DNA of 64,000 nt from Hymenobacter sp. BT559 (GTDB lineage Bacteria; Bacteroidota; Bacteroidia; Cytophagales; Hymenobacteraceae), in contig NZ_JAGETY010000019.1 of the NCBI RefSeq assembly GCF_017571525.1, positions 1-64,000 of the forward strand. Direction: 5' to 3'. The first letter of the stretch is position 1; each line of letters starts with the position of its first letter. Both the position numbers and the translations under genes were made by a program. Shown piece by piece: positions 1 to 9,024 of this stretch. The notes under the pieces were generated by a model that did no database searches, was not told the origin of the DNA, and saw only the letters and a list, made by a program, of their open reading frames with translations.

Positions 1-39
1 GGTACTGCCTTCACCGGTGGGAGAGTCGGTCGCCGCCAA
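1..39 (+). rRNA. rrf: 5S ribosomal RNA, 3' end only
   Basis: The first bases match the conserved 3' part of Bacteroidota 5S rRNA: a GGTACTGC start of helix IV, then GGGAGAGTCGGTCGCCGCC at the 3' terminus. The 5' part lies outside the window, so a ribosomal RNA operon reads rightwards into the window. A strong hairpin follows ten bases later. The exact mature 3' end is uncertain by a few bases. Confidence 0.85.
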
Positions 40-48
40 CTTTATCGT

Positions 49-91
49 GAGCCCTGCTTACTGCGCTTTCACCAGCGTGTAAGCAGGGCTC
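49..91 (+). terminator. Terminator of the rRNA operon
   Basis: A perfect 13-bp inverted repeat (49-61 with 79-91, gagccctgcttac and its complement) encloses a 17-base loop that can itself pair (CGCT/AGCG). It starts ten bases after the 5S end, where rRNA operon terminators normally sit. The following tract is only weakly T-rich. Confidence 0.8.
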
Positions 92-403
92 TTGCATTTC
101 CTGCCCTCGACCCACGCCCCCGCCCCTCGCTGCCGGCGCCACGCGCCACGCGCCACACGCCACACGCCTGCTGAACAAGGAGCTAACATTGGGAGCTACC
201 GCTCTAGTAGATTAGCGAGAAGGTCGTTACCATTGTTCCTTAAATTCCTCACTTTAGTTGTGTTTCAAGGGGCTGGAGATACATTAGCCGTACTACCAAT
301 CGCGGTGGCTTTGGTCCAGGAATTTAATTGCGCCTGCTGGTGAATAAAAGGGTAGATTTGTAGTTCTAGCTAAGCGAATTAAGCTAAGCAAGATTACAAG
401 CGA
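92..403. other. Intergenic region without a convincing gene
   Basis: This stretch separates the rRNA terminator from the first protein gene. An 83-codon open frame at 92-343 opens with a proline-, histidine- and arginine-rich run typical of GC-rich noncoding DNA, has no recognisable domain and is not accepted as a gene. From about 180 the base composition becomes noticeably AT-richer and stays so into the start of the next gene. The only signal seen is a -7-like promoter element near 353. Confidence 0.5.
353..360 (+). promoter_or_regulatory. Candidate -7 promoter element TAGATTTG
   Basis: TAGATTTG matches the Bacteroidota primary sigma -7 consensus TAnnTTTG exactly. An ATTG at 327-330 could serve as the -33 element, although the 22-base spacing is slightly long. 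The start codon of the next gene lies 43 bases downstream. This is a sequence match only. Confidence 0.4.
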
Positions 404-2461
404 ATGCAGTTAGTATATCCAGAATTTTTATGGGGCTTAGTAGCAGTAGGCCTTCCCATTATAATTCATTTATTGCAATTAAGAAGGCCACAAAGGGTAC
501 TTTTTACTAACACTGGTTTTATTAGGCAAGTTGAACTGACAACCATGCGTCGGCGTCGGTTGCAGAAGCTGTTAGTATTGCTGGCGAGAATGTTGGCTGT
601 AGTAGCATTAGTACTACTCTTCTGCCAGCCTTTCATACCGGCGGCTAATACTAGTATTGAAAACGCTGGTGAAACTATAGGCGTGCTGGTTGATAACTCG
701 GGTAGTATGCAGGCGGCCGGCTTAGTGCAGCCACATTTAGCGCAGGAGGCAGTGACTGGCGCTGTTGCCTTGGGTAAAAATTATGGGCCTAGCACCCATT
801 TTAAGCTTTTGGGGCAGCATGGCCGTAATCTGAATGAGGCGGCTTATCGAGTTGAAGTGGCAAACCAGCCGACAGCAACACGAACAGCTAGCTGGGGGGT
901 GACGTCGGTGCGCGAGGCTTTGCAGGATGAACAGCAGGGGCCCCTCTACTTATTTAGCGATTTTCAGAAAAACGAAGTGCCTCCGCAGTTTTGGCAGCAT
1001 GTCAGGCAGAGGGGCGAGGTGGTGCTGGTGCCCCAAGTGGCTCGGCCGGTCGGGAATATGTACGTAGATAGCGTTTGGCTGAATGATGCTTTTGTGCGGG
1101 CGCATACCACTGTTGGGCTGCACATTAGGCTGCGTAATGGTGGAAGTGAAACGGTCGCTGACTGCCCGGTAAAAGTATTGCTAGGGTCACAGCAGGCGGC
1201 AACCTTCCAAGTGACGGTGGGCGCCGGGCAACTGCGTGAGGTAACGGCTCAGGTGCAAGTGCCAGATACGAGCTTGGCGCTGGGGCGGGTTGTAACGAGT
1301 GATGTGCCGGTAACCTTTGACAATACATATTACTTCACCATGCAGCCAGCGGCGGCCATCCGCGTATTAGAAATAGGCGCGGAACCGGTTACTAAACAGG
1401 CTTATGAGGGAGAATCCTTATTTATTTACTCGTTTGCCAAGCCTCACGCGGTGAACTATAACGAAATGCGGCGGGCTAACCTAGTAGTGCTGCGCGAAGT
1501 GCCGCAGGTAGATGCCGGGTTGCGGGAGGCGCTAGCGGCGGTGGTACGGAGGGGCGGGAGCGTAGTAGTGGTGCCGCCGGCTAGCCCGGCAGCGCGGGGT
1601 ACCTACCATGAGCTGTTTCGGATGCTAGGCATTGCAGGGGAGCAATGGGAGTTGCCCGGCCCCGGTGCTAGTGGGCTAGCACGGCAGGAAGTAGCGCTGC
1701 CTAATGCAGGCAATCCCTTTTTTAAAGATGTGCTGGGAGCGCAGCCACGGCAGGTAGTAATGCCAACAGTGGCGCCAGTAGTGCGGTTAGGCCGGGGCGG
1801 CACTGATATTCTGCGCTTGCGTGATGGCGATGGCTACCTTACGGAATTTACTAGTGGTTCGGGACGAGCTTACGTATTTGCGGCGCCTTTCGCGAAGGAG
1901 TATTCTGACTTTACTGCGCACGCACTGTTTGTGCCGGTGCTCTACCGCCTAGCCATGCTCAGCTATCATAGCGACCAGCCATTGGCTTACCGGCTTAATG
2001 CGCCCGCGCTGACTTTGACGGTGCCAGCGGGTAGCGGCGCAGTTGACGAAGCCAGCTACCGTCTAGTACATGACAGCCTGACGTACATCCCGGCCCAGCG
2101 CCTGCTAGGTGGCCAACTGCACTTAGATGTGCCAACTGGCTTGACAACCCCAGGCTTTTATGAGGTAACCAAGCAGGGTAAGGGACTAACCACCTTAGCC
2201 TTTAATATGGCGAAGCGCGAATCGGAGCTAGCTGCCTATTCGGCAGCTGAGCTACGGCAACTGTTAAGGCCAACTCACCCTAATGTGCAAGTGCTGGAAG
2301 GTGGCGCTCAGCCAGAAGTAGTAGCGCGCTATCGTGCGGAGCAAACTGGCCGGCCCCTCTGGCGCTATTGTCTGCTCTTGGCCCTAGCCTGCCTGCTGGC
2401 CGAGGCGCTGTTGCTGCGCTTTGGGCGTCCCCACGCCAGCACAGCCTCAGCGGCGGCCTAG
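404..2461 (+). CDS. BatA-domain, von Willebrand A-like membrane protein
   Basis: The 685-residue product begins with a BatA/aerotolerance-regulator N-terminal domain: hydrophobic residues 1-25 with an IHLLQLRRP motif, a basic loop, then a second membrane segment near 55-75. A vWA-like region follows, with DNSGSM near residue 95 resembling the first part of a MIDAS metal site. The C-terminus has another membrane helix (LWRYCLLLALACLLAEALL). Related proteins in Bacteroidota lie near Bat/MoxR operons and act at the inner membrane, but their biochemical role is unknown. The first few hundred bases use many AT-rich codons compared with the rest of the gene. It is followed by two DUF4199 genes on the same strand. 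Confidence 0.8.
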   Translation: MQLVYPEFLWGLVAVGLPIIIHLLQLRRPQRVLFTNTGFIRQVELTTMRRRRLQKLLVLLARMLAVVALVLLFCQPFIPAANTSIENAGETIGVLVDNSGSMQAAGLVQPHLAQEAVTGAVALGKNYGPSTHFKLLGQHGRNLNEAAYRVEVANQPTATRTASWGVTSVREALQDEQQGPLYLFSDFQKNEVPPQFWQHVRQRGEVVLVPQVARPVGNMYVDSVWLNDAFVRAHTTVGLHIRLRNGGSETVADCPVKVLLGSQQAATFQVTVGAGQLREVTAQVQVPDTSLALGRVVTSDVPVTFDNTYYFTMQPAAAIRVLEIGAEPVTKQAYEGESLFIYSFAKPHAVNYNEMRRANLVVLREVPQVDAGLREALAAVVRRGGSVVVVPPASPAARGTYHELFRMLGIAGEQWELPGPGASGLARQEVALPNAGNPFFKDVLGAQPRQVVMPTVAPVVRLGRGGTDILRLRDGDGYLTEFTSGSGRAYVFAAPFAKEYSDFTAHALFVPVLYRLAMLSYHSDQPLAYRLNAPALTLTVPAGSGAVDEASYRLVHDSLTYIPAQRLLGGQLHLDVPTGLTTPGFYEVTKQGKGLTTLAFNMAKRESELAAYSAAELRQLLRPTHPNVQVLEGGAQPEVVARYRAEQTGRPLWRYCLLLALACLLAEALLLRFGRPHASTASAAA

Positions 2462-2511
2462 CCGGCTGAGGCGCCTCACCAGGCCGTATCTTGCGGGCCG
2501 ATTCGTAGGAT

Positions 2512-3072
2512 ATGCAGCCAGAAGATTCAAAAGCTAACGTAAGTGTAGGGGCTACCGATGCGTCGGGGCTAGTAGTGCGGCTCGGTTTATACTTTGGTGT
2601 GGGTGCGGGGCTAGTGTGTGCTGCATGGCTATTGTTTTTGCAATGGTCGGGCAACAACCCCTTTAGCCCTAAGCAGATAATGGGCCTGCTGGTAGTGCCA
2701 TTCGTGGCGGCAGGCAGCCAGTGGTTTTTGCGCTATAAGCTGACGCCGGTGCGGCCGGGCGTGGGGCGTGCGCTCGCTGTTGGTGGCCTCACGGTGCTGC
2801 TGGCGGCCAGCATGGCTGCTGCCAGCGTCTGGGTGCTCGGGCACACTGTCAGCGAGCAGGAGCTGGCCCGCAACCGCAGCGAGCTGCTCGAAATAACCCG
2901 GGTGCAGCAGCGCCTGCGCGATAAGACCAAGCGCAACGCGGCATTCGAAAAGCAGGAGCTGGCGCAAGCCGCAGCCTTGTCAATTAATGATTTAGCTAGG
3001 GGTACATTTACGTGGACTATCTTGCTGGGCCTGTTGCTAGCTGTGCCCAGCGGCATATTTTTGCGCAAGTAG
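2512..3072 (+). CDS. DUF4199-like membrane protein
   Basis: This 186-residue protein has hydrophobic segments near residues 25-45, 62-80, 92-112 and 165-185, separated by a charged helical stretch (about 115-150). The arrangement of paired N-terminal helices, a charged central region and a C-terminal helix resembles DUF4199 proteins, which are common in Bacteroidota and have no established function. It stands 50 bases after the BatA-type gene and 27 bases before a second protein of the same type, suggesting one transcription unit. The family assignment is less certain than for the next gene. Confidence 0.65.
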   Translation: MQPEDSKANVSVGATDASGLVVRLGLYFGVGAGLVCAAWLLFLQWSGNNPFSPKQIMGLLVVPFVAAGSQWFLRYKLTPVRPGVGRALAVGGLTVLLAASMAAASVWVLGHTVSEQELARNRSELLEITRVQQRLRDKTKRNAAFEKQELAQAAALSINDLARGTFTWTILLGLLLAVPSGIFLRK

Positions 3073-3099
3073 CTTCTCTCACCTCTTGTCCTGTTTCCT

Positions 3100-3624
3100 A
3101 TGCAAACTGTTACGCCTTCCGCTTCTACTGCCGCCGTTGGCGGTCGCTTTGGCTTGCTCACTGGCTTGGTAAGCATTATTATCTCGTTTGGTATCTACGC
3201 GCTGCAACTGGAAACATATACCGCCGTGCGTTTTCTCACCACGGCGGTATTGGCTGTCGGGATTATCCTGGCGATGCGTAGCTTCAAAGACCAAAATGCA
3301 GGTTTTATGGGCTATGGCCAGGGGGTGGGGGTAGGCCTGGTGGTTTCGGGGGTAGTCGGGCTGCTTGGCGGAGCTTTTATGTACGTCTACACAACCCTCG
3401 TAGACCCAGACGTGCTCATGCGAATGATGGATAAGGCACGGGCGGATATGGAAGCCAAAGGCTTGGCTGATGCGCAAATTGACCAGGCAATGGCCCTATC
3501 GGGTAAGTTTATGAATGGTCCGTTTATGGCTCTTTCTGCACTACTAATTACTTTATTTTTCGGCTTAGCCATCAGCTTGCTAGCAGCCGCTTTTGTTAAA
3601 AACCCCAAGCCCGAGTTTGAATAA
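3100..3624 (+). CDS. DUF4199 domain-containing membrane protein
   Basis: The 174-residue protein fits the DUF4199 layout: two N-terminal membrane helices (about 18-36 and 42-58), a conserved SFKDQNAGFMGYGQG-type segment, a glycine-rich helix near 72-92, a charged amphipathic region and a final helix (about 145-165). The xYGQG motif followed by a glycine-rich helix is the family's most recognisable part. Function is unknown. It lies between another DUF4199-like gene and a GT2 glycosyltransferase. Such pairs are often found next to membrane-anchored glycosyltransferases in this phylum, so a role near the envelope is a reasonable but unproven inference. Confidence 0.8.
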   Translation: MQTVTPSASTAAVGGRFGLLTGLVSIIISFGIYALQLETYTAVRFLTTAVLAVGIILAMRSFKDQNAGFMGYGQGVGVGLVVSGVVGLLGGAFMYVYTTLVDPDVLMRMMDKARADMEAKGLADAQIDQAMALSGKFMNGPFMALSALLITLFFGLAISLLAAAFVKNPKPEFE

Positions 3625-3643
3625 GCTAGCTGTCAGCTTTCCG

Positions 3644-4594
3644 GTGGAGCTTTCCATCGTTATTCCCTTGCTCAATGAAGCTGAGTCTTTGCCTGAGCTG
3701 ACGCGCTGGATTCAGCGCGTGCTTACGGCGCGGGGGCTGTCGTACGAGGTGATTCTGATTGACGACGGCTCGACCGACGACTCGTGGGCGGTGATTGAGG
3801 CGCTGGCTGGCCAGGATATGGCACTGCGCGGTATTCGTTTCAACCGCAACTACGGCAAGTCGGCGGCGTTAAACGTAGGCTTCGACGCGGCCAGAGGCCG
3901 GGTGGTGTGCACCATGGACGCCGACCTGCAAGACTCGCCCGAGGAGTTGCCCGAGCTTTATCGCATGATAACAGAGGATGACTACGACCTGATAAGCGGC
4001 TGGAAGCAAAAGCGTTACGACCCCCTGTCAAAAACCATCCCGACTAAGCTCTTCAACGGCGCCACCCGGGCCATCTCGGGCATCCAGCTGCACGATTTTA
4101 ACTGCGGGCTTAAGGCCTACGACCAGCGCGTGGTGAAGAGCATCGAGGTCTACGGCGAGATGCACCGCTACATACCGGTCATTGCCAAATGGGCCGGCTT
4201 CAGGAAGATAGGGGAGAAGGTGGTGCAGCACCAGGAGCGCAAGTACGGCGTCACCAAATTTGGCCTGGAGCGTTTTATCTACGGCTTTCTCGACCTGGCT
4301 AGTATCACGTTTGTGAGTCGGTTTCGGCGGCGGCCTATGCACTTCTTTGGTACGCTCGGCACGCTGTCGTTCTTCATTGGCATGGTGCTGACCGTATGGG
4401 TGACGGGCGAAAAAGTGTGGTTGTCGCTGCACAACCTGCGGGCGCGCAATGTGACCGAGCAACCATTGTTTTTTCTGTCGCTGGTGGCCGTCATTATTGG
4501 GGTGCAGCTGTTTCTGGCCGGGTTTCTGGCCGAAATGGTGCAGCTTAATGGGCCGCGCCGCAACGACTACCTAGTGCGCGAAACCCTGCGATGA
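3644..4594 (+). CDS. Family 2 glycosyltransferase, membrane-anchored
   Basis: This is a DPM1/GtrB-like polyprenyl-phosphate sugar transferase type of GT2 enzyme (316 residues). The N-terminal GT-A fold shows SIVIPLLNE, DDGSTDDS near residue 39 and the metal/nucleotide-binding DADLQD near residue 91. Two C-terminal transmembrane helices (about 225-247 and 280-305) place the catalytic domain on the cytoplasmic face. A GTG start at 3644 is chosen because it begins exactly at the conserved (M)ELSIVIP fold start and avoids overlap; a TTG at 3593 would add 17 residues and overlap the previous gene. Its stop overlaps the next glycosyltransferase by four bases (ATGA), indicating translational coupling. 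Confidence 0.85.
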   Translation: MELSIVIPLLNEAESLPELTRWIQRVLTARGLSYEVILIDDGSTDDSWAVIEALAGQDMALRGIRFNRNYGKSAALNVGFDAARGRVVCTMDADLQDSPEELPELYRMITEDDYDLISGWKQKRYDPLSKTIPTKLFNGATRAISGIQLHDFNCGLKAYDQRVVKSIEVYGEMHRYIPVIAKWAGFRKIGEKVVQHQERKYGVTKFGLERFIYGFLDLASITFVSRFRRRPMHFFGTLGTLSFFIGMVLTVWVTGEKVWLSLHNLRARNVTEQPLFFLSLVAVIIGVQLFLAGFLAEMVQLNGPRRNDYLVRETLR

Positions 4595-5724
4595 AGGTTG
4601 TTATCATTGGCCCGGCTTACCCATTGCGCGGTGGCCTAGCCACGTATAATGAGCGACTGGCGCGTGCTTTTCGGGCAGCGGGCGATGAGGTGCGCCTCGT
4701 CACCTTTTCGCTACAATACCCTGATTTTCTGTTTCCGGGCCAGACGCAGTTTAGCACTGAAGCAGGCCCAGCTGACCTCGACATTGAAGTCAGTTTGAAT
4801 TCGGTAAATCCGCTCTCATGGCTGGCGGTGGGGCGGCGACTACGCCGCGAGCGCCCCAATTTAATCGTTTTTCGGTTTTGGCTGCCGTTTATGGGGCCAG
4901 CGCTAGGCACGGTGGCGCGGCTGGCGCGCGGCAATGTCCATACCCGGGTGGTAGCCATCACCGACAACGTGATTCCGCACGAAAAAAGGCCCGGCGACGC
5001 ACCACTCACGCGCTACTTCTTGAGTGCCTGCGATGGCTTTGTGACGATGAGCCGCGCCGTATTGGCCGATTTGCAGCGGCTAGGCTTTGGGCAAAAGCCG
5101 GCACTTTACCGGCCGCACCCGCTCTACGACAACTTCGGCCCGGCCCGGCCTAAGGCCGAAGCCCTAGCTGCGTTGAACCTTTCGCCCAAGTTTCACTACG
5201 TATTGTTTTTTGGCTTTATCCGGGCGTATAAAGGGCTGGATATCTTGCTCGAAGCCTTCGCCGATGCGCGCGTGGCGACGCTCCCCGTAAAGCTTATCAT
5301 TGCCGGCGAGTTTTATGAGGATGCCGCGCCGTATGAGGCGCTTATTCACAAACACGACCTCGAAAGCCGGCTAGTGCGAGCTACCGACTTCATCCCCAAC
5401 GAGCGTGTGGCTGACTATTTCAGCGCCGCCGACCTCGTCATTCAGCCTTATAAAAATGCCACCCAAAGCGGCGTGTCGCAAGTAGCCTATCATTTTGGCC
5501 GGCCCATGCTCGTGACCGATGTAGGTGGGCTAGCCGAACTCATTCCAGCCGGCGTAGTGGGCTACGTGGTGCCGCCTGCGGCCGGGGCCATTGCCGATGC
5601 ACTGGTCGATTTTTATGCCCACGACCGTGAAGAGGCATTTGCCGCCGGCGTGCGGCAGGAAGCCAAAAAGTTTTCGTGGGAAGTAATGGTAGCGGCGCTT
5701 AAAGAGGTAGCGCAACTTTCGTAG
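4591..5724 (+). CDS. Family 4 glycosyltransferase
   Basis: The 377-residue product is a GT-B fold glycosyltransferase. The N-terminal Rossmann half opens with VIIGPAYPLRGGLATYNERL, typical of GT4 enzymes. The C-terminal half has the FFGFIRAYKGLDILLEAF segment (about 205-225) and the donor-binding loop SGVSQVAYHFGRPMLVTDVG followed by GLAELI near 290-320. It probably builds an envelope or exopolysaccharide glycan together with the coupled GT2 upstream. Donor and acceptor cannot be read from the sequence. It starts inside the GT2 stop codon, and its own stop codon lies within a hairpin shared with the convergent GT9 gene. Confidence 0.85.
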   Translation: MKVVIIGPAYPLRGGLATYNERLARAFRAAGDEVRLVTFSLQYPDFLFPGQTQFSTEAGPADLDIEVSLNSVNPLSWLAVGRRLRRERPNLIVFRFWLPFMGPALGTVARLARGNVHTRVVAITDNVIPHEKRPGDAPLTRYFLSACDGFVTMSRAVLADLQRLGFGQKPALYRPHPLYDNFGPARPKAEALAALNLSPKFHYVLFFGFIRAYKGLDILLEAFADARVATLPVKLIIAGEFYEDAAPYEALIHKHDLESRLVRATDFIPNERVADYFSAADLVIQPYKNATQSGVSQVAYHFGRPMLVTDVGGLAELIPAGVVGYVVPPAAGAIADALVDFYAHDREEAFAAGVRQEAKKFSWEVMVAALKEVAQLS

Positions 5725-5733
5725 TTGCGCTAC
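5707..5733. terminator. Hairpin between two convergent genes
   Basis: An 11-bp perfect inverted repeat (5707-5717 with 5723-5733) with a five-base loop contains the stop codons of both the rightward GT4 gene and the leftward GT9 gene. The position suggests a shared terminator or a barrier against antisense transcription, but neither side has a T-run, so intrinsic termination is not certain. Confidence 0.45.
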
Positions 5734-6836
5734 TGGGGCACGCTCGCCACTACCGCTTCAAATACCTTTTCAGCGGGCAGGTCTTCCATACAGCTGGTGC
5801 CGAGGCGGCAGGTGCCCCGGTAAAAGCACACGCACTGGCGGTTGGGCTGCACGAGCTGGCCCCGGCCGTAGAGGTCAAATTCGTGGGGATTAAAGATGTT
5901 GTTCATCAAGATGGTGGGCTTGCGCAGTGCAATGCTGATGTGCATGCCCATGGTCACCTGCGTCACAATGCCCTGCATCTGGTTCATCAGGTTGATGAAA
6001 TGGGGTAGGGGGAAGGTACCTAGGTAAGCGGCACCAGTGGCAGCTTGCAGCTCCAGGTTGCGCGGGTGCTCGGCCTCGCCGCCAAGTAGCACGGGTGCGT
6101 AGCCGGCCGCCTGCAGCTGCTGAATCAGCGCTATCCACTTCTCGGTGCTCCAGAGGCGAGTCGTCCACCGGTCGCCGCAGCCGGTGTTGAGGCCGATGCG
6201 CGGCCCGGCGCTGGCCGGCGGCAGGGGAGCCCAGTTGTAACCCTTGTCGTCGTGGGTGTCAAACACGTACTCCTCGCCCCGGAAATCGAAGCCGCAGAGC
6301 TCGAAAATTTCCTGCACATAGGGCTTGGTATTGCCCAGGCTGAGCTGGTCGAACACGCCGGTGAGGTACTTGTGGTCGGCTAGCTCGTTGATGGGCCACG
6401 GCACGCCGTCGTAGGGGCGCAGCGTGTAGCCAAACTTGCTAGGGGCCTGCACATTGAGTAGCAATGCGCAGGCTTCTTTCTCCTTGTCGAGATTAATAGC
6501 AATATCGAACTGCCGGGCCTGTAGCTGCAAGGCACTAGCATAGTCAAACTTCAGAATCTCCTCAATCTGACCCTGCGGCAAGATGGCCGGCGTGAGCGTG
6601 AGCCAAGTGATGTAGCAGCCCGGGTATTCTTGCCGCAGCCGCCGCAGCAGCGGCGTGGTGCGGATAACATCGCCGATGGCCCCCAGTTTAATGAGTAAAA
6701 TGCGCTTCGTAACCGGCTCATATACTGGGCAATCGCCACACATATAGCCATGCTCCTTGTTGGGGCGGCAGGGCAGGTCGCCGCGATAAAAGCGACAATC
6801 GGGGCGAACGGGGATATCGTGAAGAAGCTGAGACAC
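5730..6836 (-). CDS. Family 9 glycosyltransferase with cysteine clusters
   Basis: The GT9 (heptosyltransferase-like) core begins with RILLIKLGAIGDVIRTTPLL and contains the C-terminal GLNTGCGDRW and LLGGEAEHPRN segments that bind the nucleotide sugar. It is preceded by a cysteine-rich extension (CRFYRG, CR, CGDC within about the first 40 residues) and ends with another cysteine-rich stretch (CVCFYRGTC, then SC). The two ends share the FYRG-C pattern, so they may form one metal or Fe-S site. A GTG at 6836 is taken as start; a TTG at 6863 is an alternative. Related Bacteroidota GT9 proteins carry similar cysteines, but their role is unknown. It faces the GT4 gene convergently. Confidence 0.75.
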   Translation of the reverse strand: MSQLLHDIPVRPDCRFYRGDLPCRPNKEHGYMCGDCPVYEPVTKRILLIKLGAIGDVIRTTPLLRRLRQEYPGCYITWLTLTPAILPQGQIEEILKFDYASALQLQARQFDIAINLDKEKEACALLLNVQAPSKFGYTLRPYDGVPWPINELADHKYLTGVFDQLSLGNTKPYVQEIFELCGFDFRGEEYVFDTHDDKGYNWAPLPPASAGPRIGLNTGCGDRWTTRLWSTEKWIALIQQLQAAGYAPVLLGGEAEHPRNLELQAATGAAYLGTFPLPHFINLMNQMQGIVTQVTMGMHISIALRKPTILMNNIFNPHEFDLYGRGQLVQPNRQCVCFYRGTCRLGTSCMEDLPAEKVFEAVVASVPQ

Positions 6837-6902
6837 TAGGCGAATAGAACAGACAAGCCGCAAAAATAGCCGCTTCCGGCCATAGCCCCGTGCCGGCGGG
6901 CG

Positions 6903-7571
6903 CTAAATGAGGTCGAAGGCGCGGGCATACTGCCCCAACTCAAAGGCCGACTCAACCTTGAGTTTACGGCGCAGATTGCGGCGGTGCGTTTCGGCCGTTT
7001 GGGGCGAGATGAAGAGGCGCTGGGCGATTTCGGAGGTCGACTCGCCCAGCACAATGGCGCGCAGCACCTCGCGCTCGCGGCTGGTGAGGGCGGCAAACTG
7101 CCCGTAGTGTGCGCGCAAAAAGGTGTTTTCGTCGAGCAGCCGCTGCACCTTGTGGGTGATGTGGCTAGCCGGGTCGATAGACTGCGCCACGGTTAACAGA
7201 AGCAAAGGCTGACCTTCGGTATCGCGCTCGATAAGGCGCGAGGCACTCAGGTACCACTCAAAGGACTGATTGGGCCCGGTGCGCACCTGCTGAAAAAACG
7301 ACACCGTGTAGGTAAGGTCATTCCGTTCCATCAGCTGAAACAGCTTTGGTACGTACTCGTGGGCTTCCTGCGGGTTGAAGTAGCGCTCGTGGTAGCCGGG
7401 GCCTAGCGCGCGCAGCTTGGGTAGGGTAGTGCCCAGCAGGGCCAGCCCCCGCGCCGACATATACTCGACTCGGTCATACAGGCGGTTGTGCATAATGACC
7501 ACGCCCGGATACTGGTCGGCCGTGGCTGCAATCTCCCGTACTTTCTGCTCAATCAGGTAGTCGTTCGTCAT
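6903..7571 (-). CDS. LuxR-family regulator with PAS-like N-terminus
   Basis: The C-terminal 60 residues form a LuxR/FixJ-type helix-turn-helix: LTSREREVLRAI, then SEIAQRLFISPQTAETHRRN. The N-terminal about 150 residues resemble a single PAS-type sensory fold with an aromatic-rich core, but no ligand residues can be assigned. There is no receiver domain, so it is a one-component regulator. ATG at 7571 is preferred over a GTG at 7589. Proteins of this shape (PAS plus LuxR HTH, about 220-250 residues) are frequent in Cytophagia. Its target genes are not evident from the neighbourhood. Confidence 0.75.
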   Translation of the reverse strand: MTNDYLIEQKVREIAATADQYPGVVIMHNRLYDRVEYMSARGLALLGTTLPKLRALGPGYHERYFNPQEAHEYVPKLFQLMERNDLTYTVSFFQQVRTGPNQSFEWYLSASRLIERDTEGQPLLLLTVAQSIDPASHITHKVQRLLDENTFLRAHYGQFAALTSREREVLRAIVLGESTSEIAQRLFISPQTAETHRRNLRRKLKVESAFELGQYARAFDLI

Positions 7572-7662
7572 AAGCGCGGCGCACAGCACTGTTTTTCAGT
7601 CCGGTAGTGCTTGGCAGTCGCTAAGTAATAAAGAAAGCCGGAGTCTTCATAATCGCCCACCC

Positions 7663-8994
7663 CTAGCGGCCTACGTAGCCAGCAGGCGTAAGGGCGCGCA
7701 GCTCGGCCTTCACGCTTTCGGGCACCGCCAGGCCCTCGACGAAGCCGGCAATAGTAGCTGCCGAAATAGCCTCGCCGGTGCGGGTGAGCTGCTTGAGAGC
7801 ATTGTAGGGGTCGGGGTAGTTTTCGCGCCGCAAAATGGTTTGAATGGGCTCGGCCAGCACGGCCCAGTTCTGGTCGAGGTCGCGGGCTAGGGCACTTTCG
7901 TCCAAGGCAAGCTTGCCCATGCCGCGGCCTATGGCACCGAGCGCGATGAGGATGTGGCCTAGCGGTACCCCTAGGTTGCGCAGTACCGTTGAGTCGGTAA
8001 GGTCGCGCTGCAAGCGCGAAATCGGCAGCTTGGCTGCGAAGTGTTCGAGCAGGGCATTGGCCACCCCGAGGTTGCCCTCGGCATTCTCAAAATCAATGGG
8101 ATTTACCTTGTGTGGCATGGCCGACGAGCCCACCTCGCCCGCCTTCAGCGTTTGCTTGAAATAGCCGAGCGAAATGTACTGCCACACATCGCGGCACAGG
8201 TCGATGAGGATGGTATTCAGGCGCTTCCAACCGTCGCAGAAGGCCGCCAGATTATCGTAAGGCTCAATCTGCGTGGTGGGGAAGGTGCGGGCCAGCCCGA
8301 GCGTATCGTTCACAAAGCGGTCGGCAAAGCCGTGCCAGTCGGTAGTCGGGTACGCCACAAAGTGCGCATTAAAGCCGCCGGTGGCTCCGCCAAACTTGGC
8401 CGCGTAGGGTACTTGCTGCAGCAGCGCCAGCTGACCGGCCAGCCGCACGCTAAACACATCGAGCTCTTTGCCCAGCCGGGTTGGCGAGGCAGGCTGGCCG
8501 TGGGTGCGGGCCAGCATGGGCACCGTGGCCCAGCCCGCCGCTAGGCTCGCCAGCTGCTGCTGCATGGCGGCCAGGCGCGGCAGCAGCACATCGGTCATGG
8601 CGCCTTTCAGGCTGAGCGGGATGGCCGTATTGTTAACATCCTGCGAGGTGAGGCCGAAGTGAATAAATTCCAGATAGTCAGCAAGGTTTAATTTTTTAAA
8701 CTCGTCGCGCAAGTAATATTCTACCGCCTTTACGTCGTGGTTAGTCACGGCTTCGTGGGCCTTAATGGCTTGGGCTTCAGCTTCGCCAAACTGCTCATAG
8801 AGGCCGCGCAATGCCGGAAACACGCTGGCTGGCACGCCCGCCAGCTGCGGCAGCGGCAGCTGGCACAAGGCAATGAAGTATTCAACCTCGACGCGCACCC
8901 GGTAGCGCATCAGCGCCAGCTCGGAAAAAAAAAGGCCTAGTGGGGCGGTTTGGCGCTGGTAGCGGCCATCGAGGGGCGAAAGGGCAGTAAGCAT
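7663..8994 (-). CDS. purB: Adenylosuccinate lyase
   Basis: PurB cleaves SAICAR to AICAR and adenylosuccinate to AMP, each time releasing fumarate, in cytoplasmic purine synthesis. The 443-residue protein begins MLTALSPLDGRYQ, typical of the E. coli-type branch. It contains TSQDVNNTA (near 117), the THGQPASPT catalytic histidine motif (near 164) and the fumarase/lyase-superfamily signature GSSAMPHKVNPIDFENAEGN (near 290), which carries the flexible catalytic serine loop. Length and motifs are normal and complete. A TAnnTTTG promoter element lies 31 bases upstream. Confidence 0.96.
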   Translation of the reverse strand: MLTALSPLDGRYQRQTAPLGLFFSELALMRYRVRVEVEYFIALCQLPLPQLAGVPASVFPALRGLYEQFGEAEAQAIKAHEAVTNHDVKAVEYYLRDEFKKLNLADYLEFIHFGLTSQDVNNTAIPLSLKGAMTDVLLPRLAAMQQQLASLAAGWATVPMLARTHGQPASPTRLGKELDVFSVRLAGQLALLQQVPYAAKFGGATGGFNAHFVAYPTTDWHGFADRFVNDTLGLARTFPTTQIEPYDNLAAFCDGWKRLNTILIDLCRDVWQYISLGYFKQTLKAGEVGSSAMPHKVNPIDFENAEGNLGVANALLEHFAAKLPISRLQRDLTDSTVLRNLGVPLGHILIALGAIGRGMGKLALDESALARDLDQNWAVLAEPIQTILRRENYPDPYNALKQLTRTGEAISAATIAGFVEGLAVPESVKAELRALTPAGYVGR

Positions 8995-9024
8995 AAAAGA
9001 GTAGGCGAAACGGGTTTGCGCCTA

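Noticed and set aside
92..343. 83-codon open frame after the rRNA terminator
   Set aside because: The N-terminus is a Pro/His/Arg-rich run typical of GC-rich noncoding DNA. There is no domain, and it starts right at the terminator's base.
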